A stretch of DNA of 64,000 bases from Raffaelea ambrosiae (lineage: Eukaryota; Ascomycota; Sordariomycetes; Ophiostomatales; Ophiostomataceae), in the NCBI GenBank assembly GCA_002778195.1, contig PCDI01000008.1, forward strand, positions 248,001-312,000, written 5' to 3'. The stretch's first letter is position 1; each line of letters starts with the position of its first letter. Of the stretch, positions 11,295 to 20,445 are shown piece after piece. Made by a program: the position numbers and the translations under genes. The notes beneath the pieces were generated by a model. It saw nothing but the letters and a program-made list of their open reading frames with translations, did not search any database and was not told the origin of the DNA.

Positions 11295-12787
11295 ATGGGC
11301 ATCATAGCGACCATCGCCACAGTGGTGCTGGTCATCTCGCTGCTGACGTTTGTGGCCTTTTTCGGGCGACTGCCAGTATTTAGGTAAACTTTCTATCCTG
11401 GGAGAAATCGGTCGAGGAACAAAGAAGAGCGAGACAAAAAGAGCAGAAAAGAAAGAAGGACTGACATGGCGTTCAGGCACACCCCAATAGCATGGCTGCA
11501 TCGGCTCTTTGTCGTCCACATCCCTGGCGGCGTGCTGGCGGCCGACCAGAAGCTGACGGCCGGCAAGTTCACCTCGTCGCTGCGCCGGTTTGGCCATTTC
11601 ATGATGAACGACAAGCACCCGACAGTGCTGGTATGTTGCCGTCTCTCTCCGGTCGTCCTGCTGCTATCCAAGATACCTGCTGACCAACCGACCGTGCGTG
11701 GCAGATCTTCTTCCTCGGCCTCCTCATCGGCTCCGAATACCTGGCCATCCCGATCGCCTGGCCGCTCCTATCCTCCTTCCAAAAGACCTGCGTGGTCGTC
11801 TTCGTGGCGCTCCCCTACGTCTTCCTCTACCTCGCGGCCTTCACCGACCCGGGCACCGTCTCGCTCGGCAACCTGCGCGAGCACATGCGCCAGTATCCCT
11901 ACGACTACGCCCTCTTCCACCCGGGTGCCCGCTGCACCACCTGCAACCTGCTCAAGCCGCCGCGTAGCAAGCACTGCCCCATCTGCAAGCGCTGCATCGG
12001 CCGCCTCGACCACCACTGCATCTTTATCAACAACTGCGTCGGCGCCGGCAACCACCACTATTTCCTGCTGCTGCTGCTGTCGACCGCCGTCCTCACCCTC
12101 TACGGCGGCGTCGTCGCCCTCGGCCTCGTGTCGCACCAGATCCGCCAGCGCTACCCGACCTGGTCGCTCATCCCCTGGCTGGCCCGCCGCGCGACCGACC
12201 CGACGCAGCGCCTGCCCATGCACGAGTGGCTTGTGGTGTATTCGTGGGGGCTGCGCAACCACGTCAGCCTGGGCAGCGTGGGCCTGCTGGCCGTGCTGAT
12301 CACGCCGCTCGTCTGGGGCCTGTTTCTCTTCAACCTGTGGAACGTCTACTCCGGACAGACCACCAACGAGAGCCTCAAGTGGTCCGACTGGCAGTACGAC
12401 ATGCGTGACGGCAACGTCTTTCGGCGGCGGCTGACACGCGATCGTAGCTGGGGTCCCGGCGGCGGCGGCGGTGGCGACGGCAGCCGAGACGGCGCGAGCA
12501 GAAGCCCGGCAGCCGTGAATGCGTGGACGCGCTGGCCCATCGAGCCCGAGCACGTGCTCGTGCGCACCGAAACCGGCAAGCCGCCGCCGTCGCTGGAAAA
12601 CGCCGGCATCCCCGGTGTCGGCGAGTGGCAGCGCATCCGGCGGCTGCGCGAGATCGACAACATCTACGACATTGGCTTCTGGGGCAACCTGATCGATGTG
12701 TTCGTGCCGAGCCACAAGTTCACGTCGGTCGACCTGCCATCCGTCGAGTCGCGTGGACGGCCGCGGAAACGGGTTGCTCGCCACTGA
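11295..12787 (+). CDS. SWF1: Palmitoyltransferase, DHHC type (SWF1-like)
   Basis: Three exons, 11295-11383, 11477-11630 and 11705-12787, join in phase to give 441 residues. Exon 1 encodes the N-terminal membrane helix (ATIATVVLVISLLTFVAFF). Exon 3 opens with two further hydrophobic segments, then the cysteine-rich domain CTTCNLLKPPRSKHCPICKR and the active site DHHC within LDHHCIFINNCVG. Two more hydrophobic segments (YFLLLLLSTAVLTLYGGVV; LLAVLITPLVWGLFLFNLW) complete the four-helix plan. The FFLGLLIGSEYL and the short N-terminal exon are typical of fungal SWF1, an ER enzyme that S-acylates transmembrane proteins such as SNAREs. The C-terminal tail contains a glycine tract and a conserved-looking end (LIDVFVPSHKFTSVDLP). 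The catalytic Cys is present, so activity is expected. Confidence 0.92.
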
Positions 12788-13172
12788 TTCGAAATTTTCT
12801 GTACTCTCTCTTTTCTTGGAGTTTTTTTCATGTTCTTTTGTTCCTTGAACATGCAGATGCAGCATTGCTCGGGTTATACTTGGGTTAGGTTACTGACGAG
12901 TTTGGACGGCGAAACTGGGAAATACAGCATGGTAGCGAAGGCATCGTGTACATTAAAAGAAAGAGCACCAAGGGATTGAAAGCTGCTCGCTTTGTAAAAT
13001 ATCCGGGGAAGAAGCATGTGGGACATGAGGTTTTCAGTTCTATGCTATGATACACATTATACATATATACTTTGTACAAGAACGCCATTTTGCTCTGCCA
13101 TTGGTCTTCGTAGCTTACACGTGAATGCTTTTTATTTTTTTTATTTTTCTGGTTCCCTCCCTTCCTTTTTTT
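12788..13172. other. Convergent 3' spacer SWF1 / EngB-like gene
   Basis: 385 bases between convergent genes, rich in T runs (about 13130-13175) and AT, consistent with 3' UTR and polyadenylation signals. No gene seen. Confidence 0.5.
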
Positions 13173-15038
13173 CTAGACAGCCACTCGCGATGATCGGCTA
13201 GCACTCCCGGCCTTCCATGCCCGTCTCCGGCCGGCTGCTGGCCGTGCAGCCGGAGCGGCCACCTTTTTCTTGGCCGCTTGCATCTCCGCGATAAACCTGA
13301 GCTCGTCCGTCTGGTCCACAGTCGTTTCCGTGGTCGTCTCGGACCAGCGGATCTCATCAAAGGGCACGGTTCGAGGGGTCGGTGAGCCACGGCGGGGAGC
13401 AGCATCAGCGGCACCGTTAGCAGCAGCAACACCAGCACTACCACCACCAGCGATGTCTTTGCTCTTCCTCTCCTTGCGCTTGGCCGACGACGATGACGAC
13501 GACGCCGTCTTTTTGGACTTGGCCTCCTCCTGCGCGGTCGGGATCAGCCCGGCCATGCGGCAGATCGCCAGCCGCGTGCCGGCCACGCCGAACCCGCCGC
13601 CCTTGGGGTCGCCCGCGCCCGTCACAAACACCTCCCGGTCCCATCCCTGGCCCTCCATCCACGGCACCGTGCCCATGCTGTCGCGCTCAATCTCGCGCAG
13701 CGTCTCCCACACGCGGGCACAGCTCGCGCGCAGCTTGGCCTCGCCGGCCGAGCCCGACAACACTTCCTCGGTCGTCATGGCGCCGGCCCCCGGCAGCAGC
13801 TTGTCGGCCTTGGTCAGGACTACCATGGTGCGCACGTTGGCGTCCCGCAGCATGCCCAGCGCCTGCCGGTCGCCGTCCTTGATGCCGGCCACGGCGTCCA
13901 CCAGCACGACCGCGCCGTGCAGAGCCACGCGCCGCTGCAAGTACTTGGCGATCTCGACGCCCCACTCGGACCGCGACATGTAGCCGTAGCCGGGCATGTC
14001 GATCAGCACCAGACGGTGCGTCGGGAAAGGTTCACCCGCCTTTTGGGCACGTCGCTGCGAACGGGAGCCGGGCCCGGACGACAACTTGTTGCGGGCAGGG
14101 CCCTCCTCCGCCTCCGCATCCTTCTCCTTCTCCTCGGTCTGCCCAAACGAGGGGACCTTTCCTGGCCGGGGCCGAGGTCCGAACCCGTAGCCGTTCATCA
14201 TCGTTGTGCAGCCCGCGCGGGCACTGGTGATGGCCAGGCCTACCCGGCTGTGTTTGGCACCGTGGCTGCGGCCGGCCTTGCCGCCAGTCTCGAGGCCGGC
14301 AAGCGCATTGAGGAGCGTGGACTTGCCGACGTTGGAGCGGCCCAGAATGCAGACTTCGGGGATGTGGGTGTTGACAGGGAGGTTGAGGAAGCGCGGAGCA
14401 GAGTAGAGAAATCGAGGCGGCGGGTTGAGGAAGAGGGCGTTGGCGTGTGCAAGGGAACTCTCGCTAGGTGTACGACCGGTCACCGCAGGCGTGTCTTCGG
14501 CTGCCACGGAGGTCGAGTCCGAGGGTTCTCTCGAGGTAGAGGACGCGGTGGAGCTCGGGGGGAGGTAGGAGAGGGACGGGAGACGCTCGTGTCTTGGTGG
14601 TGGTGGTGGTGCTTCGGCTGGTTTCTTCTTCGCCTCTTTACCAGACTTTGCACCAGACTTTGCACCAGACTTTGCCGTCTTTGTAGAACTCGTGGCCTTT
14701 GCAGGCCTTGCAGACTTTGCAGACTTTGTGGATTTCACAGGCTTCGCTGGGGCGGCAGCCAGCCTTGTCGTCGAGAAGTTCCTCCGCCGTGATGGTGTAG
14801 ACGAGGCTGCGAAAGTGGAAGCTTTCAAGGAGGGTGTTGCTGTGCGTATGGAGGGCGGTGCTGCTGGTCTGGACAGGGCCAACTCTACGACCATGCCCCG
14901 TAATGGTGCCGGCAAAGCCAGCAGGCGAATATTCCACCAGCTCGCTTTCATTGTGTCTGCTGGCCAGACTTGTGTCTGGGGGCGCAAATTACAATCAATG
15001 GCTGTGGGGGAGTTTTGACGTTGAAAATTGGGTGCCAA
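13173..15038 (-). CDS. EngB-type GTP-binding protein, probably mitochondrial
   Basis: A single-exon ORF of 621 residues. The G domain shows G1 GRSNVGKST, G3 DMPGYGYMSRSEWG and G4 TKADK, the order and spacing of EngB/YsxC GTPases that assist large ribosomal subunit assembly. The bacterial family is about 200 residues. Here it is enlarged by an N-terminal basic and Ser/Thr-rich region, an insertion with acidic tract between G1 and G3, and a Lys/Ser-rich C-terminal tail. The first methionine (15038) is followed by alternatives at 14951 and 14894. The last starts a presequence-like stretch with RRRNFSTTR, the usual form of a fungal mitochondrial cleavage region, so the true start is probably downstream of 15038. 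A short Lys-Ser repeat (K-S-A/T-K) follows at about residues 100-130. Role by family: GTP-dependent mitoribosome assembly. Confidence 0.85.
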   Translation of the reverse strand: MAPNFQRQNSPTAIDCNLRPQTQVWPADTMKASWWNIRLLALPAPLRGMVVELALSRPAAPPSIRTATPSLKASTFAASSTPSRRRNFSTTRLAAAPAKPVKSTKSAKSARPAKATSSTKTAKSGAKSGAKSGKEAKKKPAEAPPPPPRHERLPSLSYLPPSSTASSTSREPSDSTSVAAEDTPAVTGRTPSESSLAHANALFLNPPPRFLYSAPRFLNLPVNTHIPEVCILGRSNVGKSTLLNALAGLETGGKAGRSHGAKHSRVGLAITSARAGCTTMMNGYGFGPRPRPGKVPSFGQTEEKEKDAEAEEGPARNKLSSGPGSRSQRRAQKAGEPFPTHRLVLIDMPGYGYMSRSEWGVEIAKYLQRRVALHGAVVLVDAVAGIKDGDRQALGMLRDANVRTMVVLTKADKLLPGAGAMTTEEVLSGSAGEAKLRASCARVWETLREIERDSMGTVPWMEGQGWDREVFVTGAGDPKGGGFGVAGTRLAICRMAGLIPTAQEEAKSKKTASSSSSSAKRKERKSKDIAGGGSAGVAAANGAADAAPRRGSPTPRTVPFDEIRWSETTTETTVDQTDELRFIAEMQAAKKKVAAPAARPAAGRRRAWKAGSASRSSRVAV

Positions 15039-15263
15039 AACGGTAAAGTCTCCACTCCAAAGCTAGAGGAGCTTGCACTAGCCAATGAGACCGCCCGGTT
15101 CACATCGTCGCCGTGTTTTTTTATTTTTTATTTTTTTTTTTGGCTCCTCAGCCCGAACAAACGGGCTCTAAACTCGGCAAACTTCTACCGCAGCTGATTG
15201 CCTCCATTGACAGACGACACGGACAGTCTACACATTTCCGCAGCGTCCTTCTTCCGATTCAAC
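15039..15263. promoter_or_regulatory. Divergent promoter, EngB-like GTPase / FMC1
   Basis: Only 225 bases separate two divergent mitochondrial-biogenesis genes, so they probably share regulatory DNA. A T-rich tract lies at 15116-15140. No specific operator recognised. Confidence 0.5.
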
Positions 15264-15623
15264 ATGTCTTCCGCATCCGCAACCAAGCTGCGCTCCCTCT
15301 ACCGCTCGTTTCTGCGTGAGCTGCCGCCCCGGCCGATTCTCGCCTCACCTCGGTCGCCACTGCATGCCCAGCTCCGCTCCCAGTTCGAGCCCTCGACCCC
15401 GGCTTCCAGTGTGGCGGCATCGGCCAGCCATGCCGAACAGTACTTGTCATTTTTGCAGGGGCAGCACACCTACGCAATGCTGATCGAGCGGTACAACCCG
15501 GGCATGGCAGGTGACCTAGACGAAGCCGAGCGGATCCGGCTGACGGCGAGAAGAGTGGGCATGAACTTGCCCGTGGAGTTTGAGAACGGGCAAGACGGTG
15601 GCGAGGCCAGCGGGAAGAAGTGA
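15264..15623 (+). CDS. FMC1: ATP synthase assembly factor FMC1-like, LYR motif
   Basis: A single-exon ORF of 119 residues. The N terminus contains the LYR-type motif LRSLYRSFLRELPPRP, and the middle has a helical segment ending EQYLSFLQGQHTYAMLIERYNPG, both features of fungal FMC1. By family it is a mitochondrial matrix protein that helps assemble the F1 sector with Atp12. The C terminus is a short acidic and Lys tail. The start is the only ATG in frame near the motif. It is divergent from the EngB-type GTPase 225 bases away. Confidence 0.85.
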   Translation: MSSASATKLRSLYRSFLRELPPRPILASPRSPLHAQLRSQFEPSTPASSVAASASHAEQYLSFLQGQHTYAMLIERYNPGMAGDLDEAERIRLTARRVGMNLPVEFENGQDGGEASGKK

Positions 15624-16497
15624 ATATCAGTGAAGAACGGACAGGAGAAGTGCCAAAATGGCAAACTCAAGCAACGTCGATGACGGAGCCGCGTGCCAAA
15701 CGGTAAGGGTGCATCGATGCCGATGGGTTTGTTTAGTGCCCTGCCGCTTTCAGTGAAATGTGAATTTCACTGACATGGTTTCTCTGCACAGGGCCCTTCG
15801 CAGGCATTGGGGCGTGTTGCAAAAGAAAGCGTACAGCCCAAGGTGGTAACGGTCGCCAGAACAGAGTGGGTGGCTTCGCGCAATCGTCACCGTGGCGAAG
15901 GACACATTCGGCTGCAGACGAACTGCCCCAGCTCTCGCTTTTCAGGCCATCGTCGCTGATCCTAGGCCTATCATGACGTGAAAAACTACAAGATTATCAG
16001 CTGTTTGTTTATGATTGCTCTATGATTCAAAGTGGCTGTTTGTACGTGAGAGCTAGAAGAAGCTGTCTGGAAACGAAAGTATTACAAGGAGATGAGCTCA
16101 CCCTACTGTACATATCATAGCATTCTCTCTATCTCACAGTTTCAGCTACGCGAGCAACGGCGGGGGCCATATATATGCATACAATATATCTCTGTATTGA
16201 CGATGACCGACGCAAACATGCGCATATTGGCGTGGGTCTATGAGTAAGCCAGGAAGACAAGAAGCGTCACTTGTTTGCACAATGCTGATGGGAATTGGTT
16301 TGCGGTAGTCTATATCAAAGCTACACGATTCCATGAACTTTTTTTCCCTATCAAACTAAAACCATCTCCATGCAACCACCGCCTGCAAATTCAGGAACCA
16401 TAACCCCCCTTGCCTTTAGCTGGTCAGCAAAATCTCTTCAGCGAGGTACAGATGATACCCATTCCAACGAGTACTTACAAAATCAGTGAAAGCCCTG
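15624..16497. other. Gene-free stretch
   Basis: 874 bases downstream of FMC1 with no supported gene. AT-rich sequence with TATATA runs occurs near 16170-16190. Nothing else is seen. Confidence 0.5.
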
Positions 16498-16851
16498 CTA
16501 CCTCGTCTTCGCCTTCGCCTTCGCCTTGGATTTCGCCTGCTTCTCCTGCTCAGCACGCTCGCGCTCGACTGAAGAGTGATAGGTTGCCTTCAGATAGAGA
16601 CCACGTCTCACGGGATGGGCGTTCCAATGGCAAAGGACATCCAGTTTGTCGTCATCTTTGTCGGCGTTGTACACCATCCGTGTAAGCCCAGGGCTGCCAT
16701 CCAGATACTCATTTTTCCAGACAGAATCCAGGTGGTCCAGGCATGGCTCACAGATCCAGCCGTTTCTGCCGAGGTACGTAGTTTCTGACGGAGGCATTGT
16801 CAGGTCGAGATTTTGTCTGTTCTTGAAGTGAAAATGGGATCGCAATGTCAT
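16498..16851 (-). CDS. Small hypothetical protein
   Basis: An ORF of 117 residues that I do not recognise. It has a WICEPCLDHLDSVW segment (one CxxC), a plausible folded core (LDGSPGLTRMVYNADKDDDK) and a C-terminal charged tail of repeated Lys-Ala pairs coded by a ttcgcc hexamer repeat (about 16500-16540). A second methionine at residue 19 (MPPSETTYLG, start 16797) may be the real start. It could be a genuine small gene because the core is not low complexity, but no homology can be tested here. Confidence 0.5.
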   Translation of the reverse strand: MTLRSHFHFKNRQNLDLTMPPSETTYLGRNGWICEPCLDHLDSVWKNEYLDGSPGLTRMVYNADKDDDKLDVLCHWNAHPVRRGLYLKATYHSSVERERAEQEKQAKSKAKAKAKTR

Positions 16852-17634
16852 GATTGCTGATCTGGCTTTCTTTGAGATGTGTTACAATGTAGCGAGCTGT
16901 GTGTTTTGAGCGCGTGTTTTGGGTCGATCGTGTCTGTCGTTGGAACAGCTCTCTGGCGGTGGTAGCTAGTCTGTGTTTATATCCCCTTGTTGCAACGCAA
17001 GCGCCCTCTCCTATGGGCCGGCGCCTTGGAGTTTGGCGAGCAACAGGGCCGCACCACTGCAGGCCTCAACGCCATCCAAGATTTGGGGAAAAGTTGCTGC
17101 ACAACCGTTGTGTGGTCCTGGCTGTATGGCCTCATCACAGCGGTAGCCTAGAAGCCACATTGTTCCGAACGTGCAATGTTTCAAAGAAAAGAAGAGGAGC
17201 CAAACGACAAGATCGCAGCTGCCAATAGAACCAAGGCGGGATGCACTTCGACTGTAAGTCAACGTTGGGAAATAGGCGCTTGAAACTGGCCATGGGCCTC
17301 AGGGGCTACGCTTTTGGCTGGCCTCACTTCTAGGTCAGTCCTGGCACACAGTGAGTGTTCCGTGAAGACCGCAACATGGGCCATTTCCTTGTTCCTTCTC
17401 TTCTGTTCTCTTCCTTTCTGCTCTTTTCTTTTCGGAAGGAATCCGGGTGTTGGTTCAAAGGGCATCGGTGGGCGCTTGCAAAAGCAAGATAAGAGGGTTC
17501 ATAAGCAGGTTGCAAGCGTTCCTGCTATTCACCTGAATATTCGACTTCATTTTAACTTGCTATGTGCTGGAAATTGGACAAGTTTGTCTTTCTCTATTCA
17601 CTTCTAATTCTGAATACATTGGGACCAAGCAAAA
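16852..17634. other. Gene-free stretch
   Basis: 783 bases between the small hypothetical gene (minus) and the DUF3632-like gene (plus). It should contain two promoters. A TTC/TCTT-rich tract at about 17388-17432 is pyrimidine-rich like a fungal leader. Confidence 0.5.
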
Positions 17635-18856
17635 ATGGCCATGCAAAGCAACAAGCCGATCAACCTCGACTCCTATGAGTGGGCGATCCGTCAGGACACC
17701 GACATGGAGAAGCTGCAACTGCCCATGTTCAACGTCCTCAAGGCCACACTCCAGATGCCGATTGACGTCAGTGACAAAGCCCTGAAGCTGTCTGAGGACA
17801 TTCGCTCCTTCTGCAAAGCCGAGGACGAGGGCGCCAACTTTTGTGATGCCTTCAAAACCGTCTGGGAAGTATACTTTGGCATTGTCCGGTGCATCCAGCC
17901 GCACCATCCGTGGTTCCACAGCATGGGCCTGTGCCTGTCTTACCTCGTCGCTAGCGAGGGCCCCATATCGAGACGACACAAGGTATGTGAGGAGGGAGAG
18001 ATAGAGACACCCATATATGTACAACAATCGAATTGGAAGACCGTGAGGCTGACCATAATTTGTGCCGAGCAGAGCATGACATGGAAGGATGTCTCGTGTG
18101 GCATGGACAACCTTCTCGTGGAAATCTTTGAAGGTAAAGACATTGGCCCACGTTCTGTGCCCAACTACTTTCCCATATTGGACACAGTGAATAGCTAATT
18201 TGCATTTTCGCATAACAGGACGTGAGGTCTGGGTAGACTGGCGCTCGCAGGCGGAGAGAATTTGGAAGAGGATGAACCTGATCTCGTTCATTGCCTGTAT
18301 CTCAGCAGGACTGAGCGACAGGCCGCCCACCTTTGCTGTGTGGGCTCTCCGCGACGCCCTCGAAGAGCCGCCCGTGGACGGCTTTGAGATGAACGACCGG
18401 CTTTGGGAGGCCACTGAGTGGCTCAGCTACATTCCAGAGATGCTCTACGAATACATGACCACGGAGCCGAACAGGCCATGGGCAGACGACCACGCACCGA
18501 GCGACGATGAAAAGGCATCCTTTGACAAGACTCTCGACGCTTGCTACAAGAGGGGGCCGCTGGTCGGCGAGGTCGAGTCTGTCCTCTCCATCTCGCGGTG
18601 GAACTTCTGGAAGAAGCGATTTGCCGAGCTTGCCAAACAAGGCGACCAGTGGGCGCTTGACGTGAATGTCGTGAAGCGCCTCGAAAATGCCGTGGAGGAT
18701 ATGGAAGAGGCCGAGACGACTGACTGGTCAAGTATGAACATTCCATGCGGATATTGGAAGGCGACCAGTAAGAACGCATCCAAGAAGGAGAGCCACAAGA
18801 GGAGATGGAAGTTTCAAGTACTCGGGGACTCTATGCCTGAGCTGGGTTGGGACTGA
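17635..18856 (+). CDS. DUF3632-like fungal protein, copy 1
   Basis: Three exons, 17635-17982, 18073-18133 and 18219-18856, give 348 residues. Intron phases are 0 and 1. The protein is soluble and helical. The N-terminal part has LPMFNVLKATLQMP and FGIVRCIQPHHPWF. The central part has NLISFIACISAG followed by FAVWALRDALEEPP and LWEATEWLSYIPEMLYEYM, a pattern I associate with the fungal DUF3632 family. Function is unknown. Two relatives with the same exon plan lie at 19355-20445 (broken) and 28537-29941 (opposite strand), so this is a local duplication family. The start fits the other two copies, in which the chosen ATG lies 9-20 residues before the shared region. Confidence 0.75.
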
Positions 18857-19354
18857 TGGGGGGCTGATGGGTTCGAAGACTGTCTTGTGTGAATTGAGTT
18901 TGGTGTTTCTGGCTTTCGTGTACTGGTGTCTGGATTGTGGGTATAGCAGCAAGAAGCATATTGCGCTGGATAGTGTGAGAAAGGATACACTATTGAAATT
19001 TGGCCAATGAACTAAAATACTGGCTTGCAAATTGAATTCTCTCGACTTCCAGCCCACTGTGCCAGAGCCGCCTTTGAAAACGCAGCCGATAGACAGCCAA
19101 CGAACGCGTACGATTTGTGGCAGGTCAATAAGCGCCTTCCACTCTCGGAGTCAGTTGCTGCAGTTGCAAGTTTGTGTTGGATGTTGCGGATGATTGGCCG
19201 AGGATGGTCTGCTTTGGGATTCAGGCGCTCTGGGCAACCCATTGATTTCAACCCGTTGTAATAGCCGCCTATCTCTTTGCATAACAAATATCAAGAAACA
19301 CTCTGATCTCATCCAGCCTGGGTTTCTCCGTCAAGTCTACGAGACACCGTTGCC
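18857..19354. other. Spacer between duplicated DUF3632-like copies
   Basis: 498 bases without a supported gene. Presumably the 3' end of copy 1 and the old promoter of the broken copy. Confidence 0.4.
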
Positions 19355-20445
19355 ATGGCGAAAGGAATCGACACATCCGTCAGTCTCCAGCCGTGTGAGA
19401 AATACTTTGAGAAAGATCACGACGATGCAATGCTGGGGAGGCCGCTCTTCCATGTTCTCAAAGCCACCCTGCAGTTCCCTGTCCATGCGCAGTGCAAAGC
19501 TCAGAGACTGGCAGACGACCTGAAAATTTTCGACCATGCAGAACAGGCCGGCAGCTCTGGCACGGCAGGCTGGACGACCTGGGAGGTGTAGTTTGGCATC
19601 GCATGATTCATTGCGCCAGGGCACCGATGGCAAGAGAGCATGAGCCAAGCCGTGGTCATGCTTTATGAGAGAAGCGAACCCTCTGTGGGCGGAGAAGATG
19701 TAAGAGAACACCACCTTTGGTATTTTGGGAAATGCCAACTCTGACTGGATCTGTCGTATCACAGCCCAGCACCTGAAGAAATCTCGATGAGATGGACAAT
19801 CTCCTGCACGAAGTGTACCAAGGTAACAAAAACACGGAAGAGGATGTTGCTTGGACCAGCCATATGGCTAACATTCTGCTTGCATTCTGTTCAGGTGCCG
19901 ACTTTTAGACAGACTACGACACAAAAGAAGAAGGGGCCGAAAGACGGCGAAACTTGACGTCTCTTGTAGCCCGGCTGACAGCGGCTCTAGCCAGACCCCA
20001 GTCTGGCTTGCGGACGATGCTCTGTGGTCTGCTCTCGAGAGGCCGACGACACAGGGCATCGAAATGGACATCCGCCTGTGGGAAGCCGCGGAGTGGGTGT
20101 TGTGGTCGGGTCCGGCACACTCCTCGAGATGATGTCGCCGCGGAGTGGGTGTTGTGGTCGGCCGGCACACTCCTCGAGATGATGTCGCCGCCGGAGCGTG
20201 TCTATGACGGCCACCCAACACTGGGCGTGCTCATTGCGGGGAAGATGCCGGTGCGTGGACGCGCTCGGTGGCAGTACTGGAAGGACAGGTTCACGGAGCT
20301 TGTTGAGGAGGCCGAGAGTCTGGGTCGGCGGGCCGACACAGTCGCGAGGGTGCACGACGCAGTGAGGGTCATGACGGCGGCCGAGGGGAAACGTGCTGCC
20401 AAGAATGGGAAAGAAACCACATCGGGAACCGATGATGGAGTGTAG
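19355..20445 (+). pseudogene. DUF3632-like protein, copy 2, broken
   Basis: The sequence parallels copies 1 and 3 exon by exon but cannot be read through. The first exon is open from ATG 19355 (PLFHVLKATLQFPV) and hits TAG at 19589-19591, where copy 1 has a Tyr in WEVYFGI. A second stop, TGA at 19604-19606, follows. The short middle exon (MDNLLHEVYQG, about 19788-19822) is reached only after a frame change. The third exon begins after 19895 with an early stop (GADF then TAG). It then switches frame: VWLADDALWSALERP and LWEAAEWVLW in one frame, AGTLLEMMS to the C terminus in another. A 52/50-bp tandem duplication at 20085-20186 explains the last frame change. A new gene made of these exons is possible but unlikely. 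Confidence 0.8.
20085..20186. repeat. 52/50-bp tandem duplication inside the broken DUF3632-like copy
   Basis: Unit 1 is 20085-20136 and unit 2 is 20137-20186. They are identical except for a 2-base difference (gggtccgg versus ggccgg). Each encodes the segment corresponding to EWLSYIPEML in copy 1. The extra 52 bases shift the frame by one. Confidence 0.9.
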
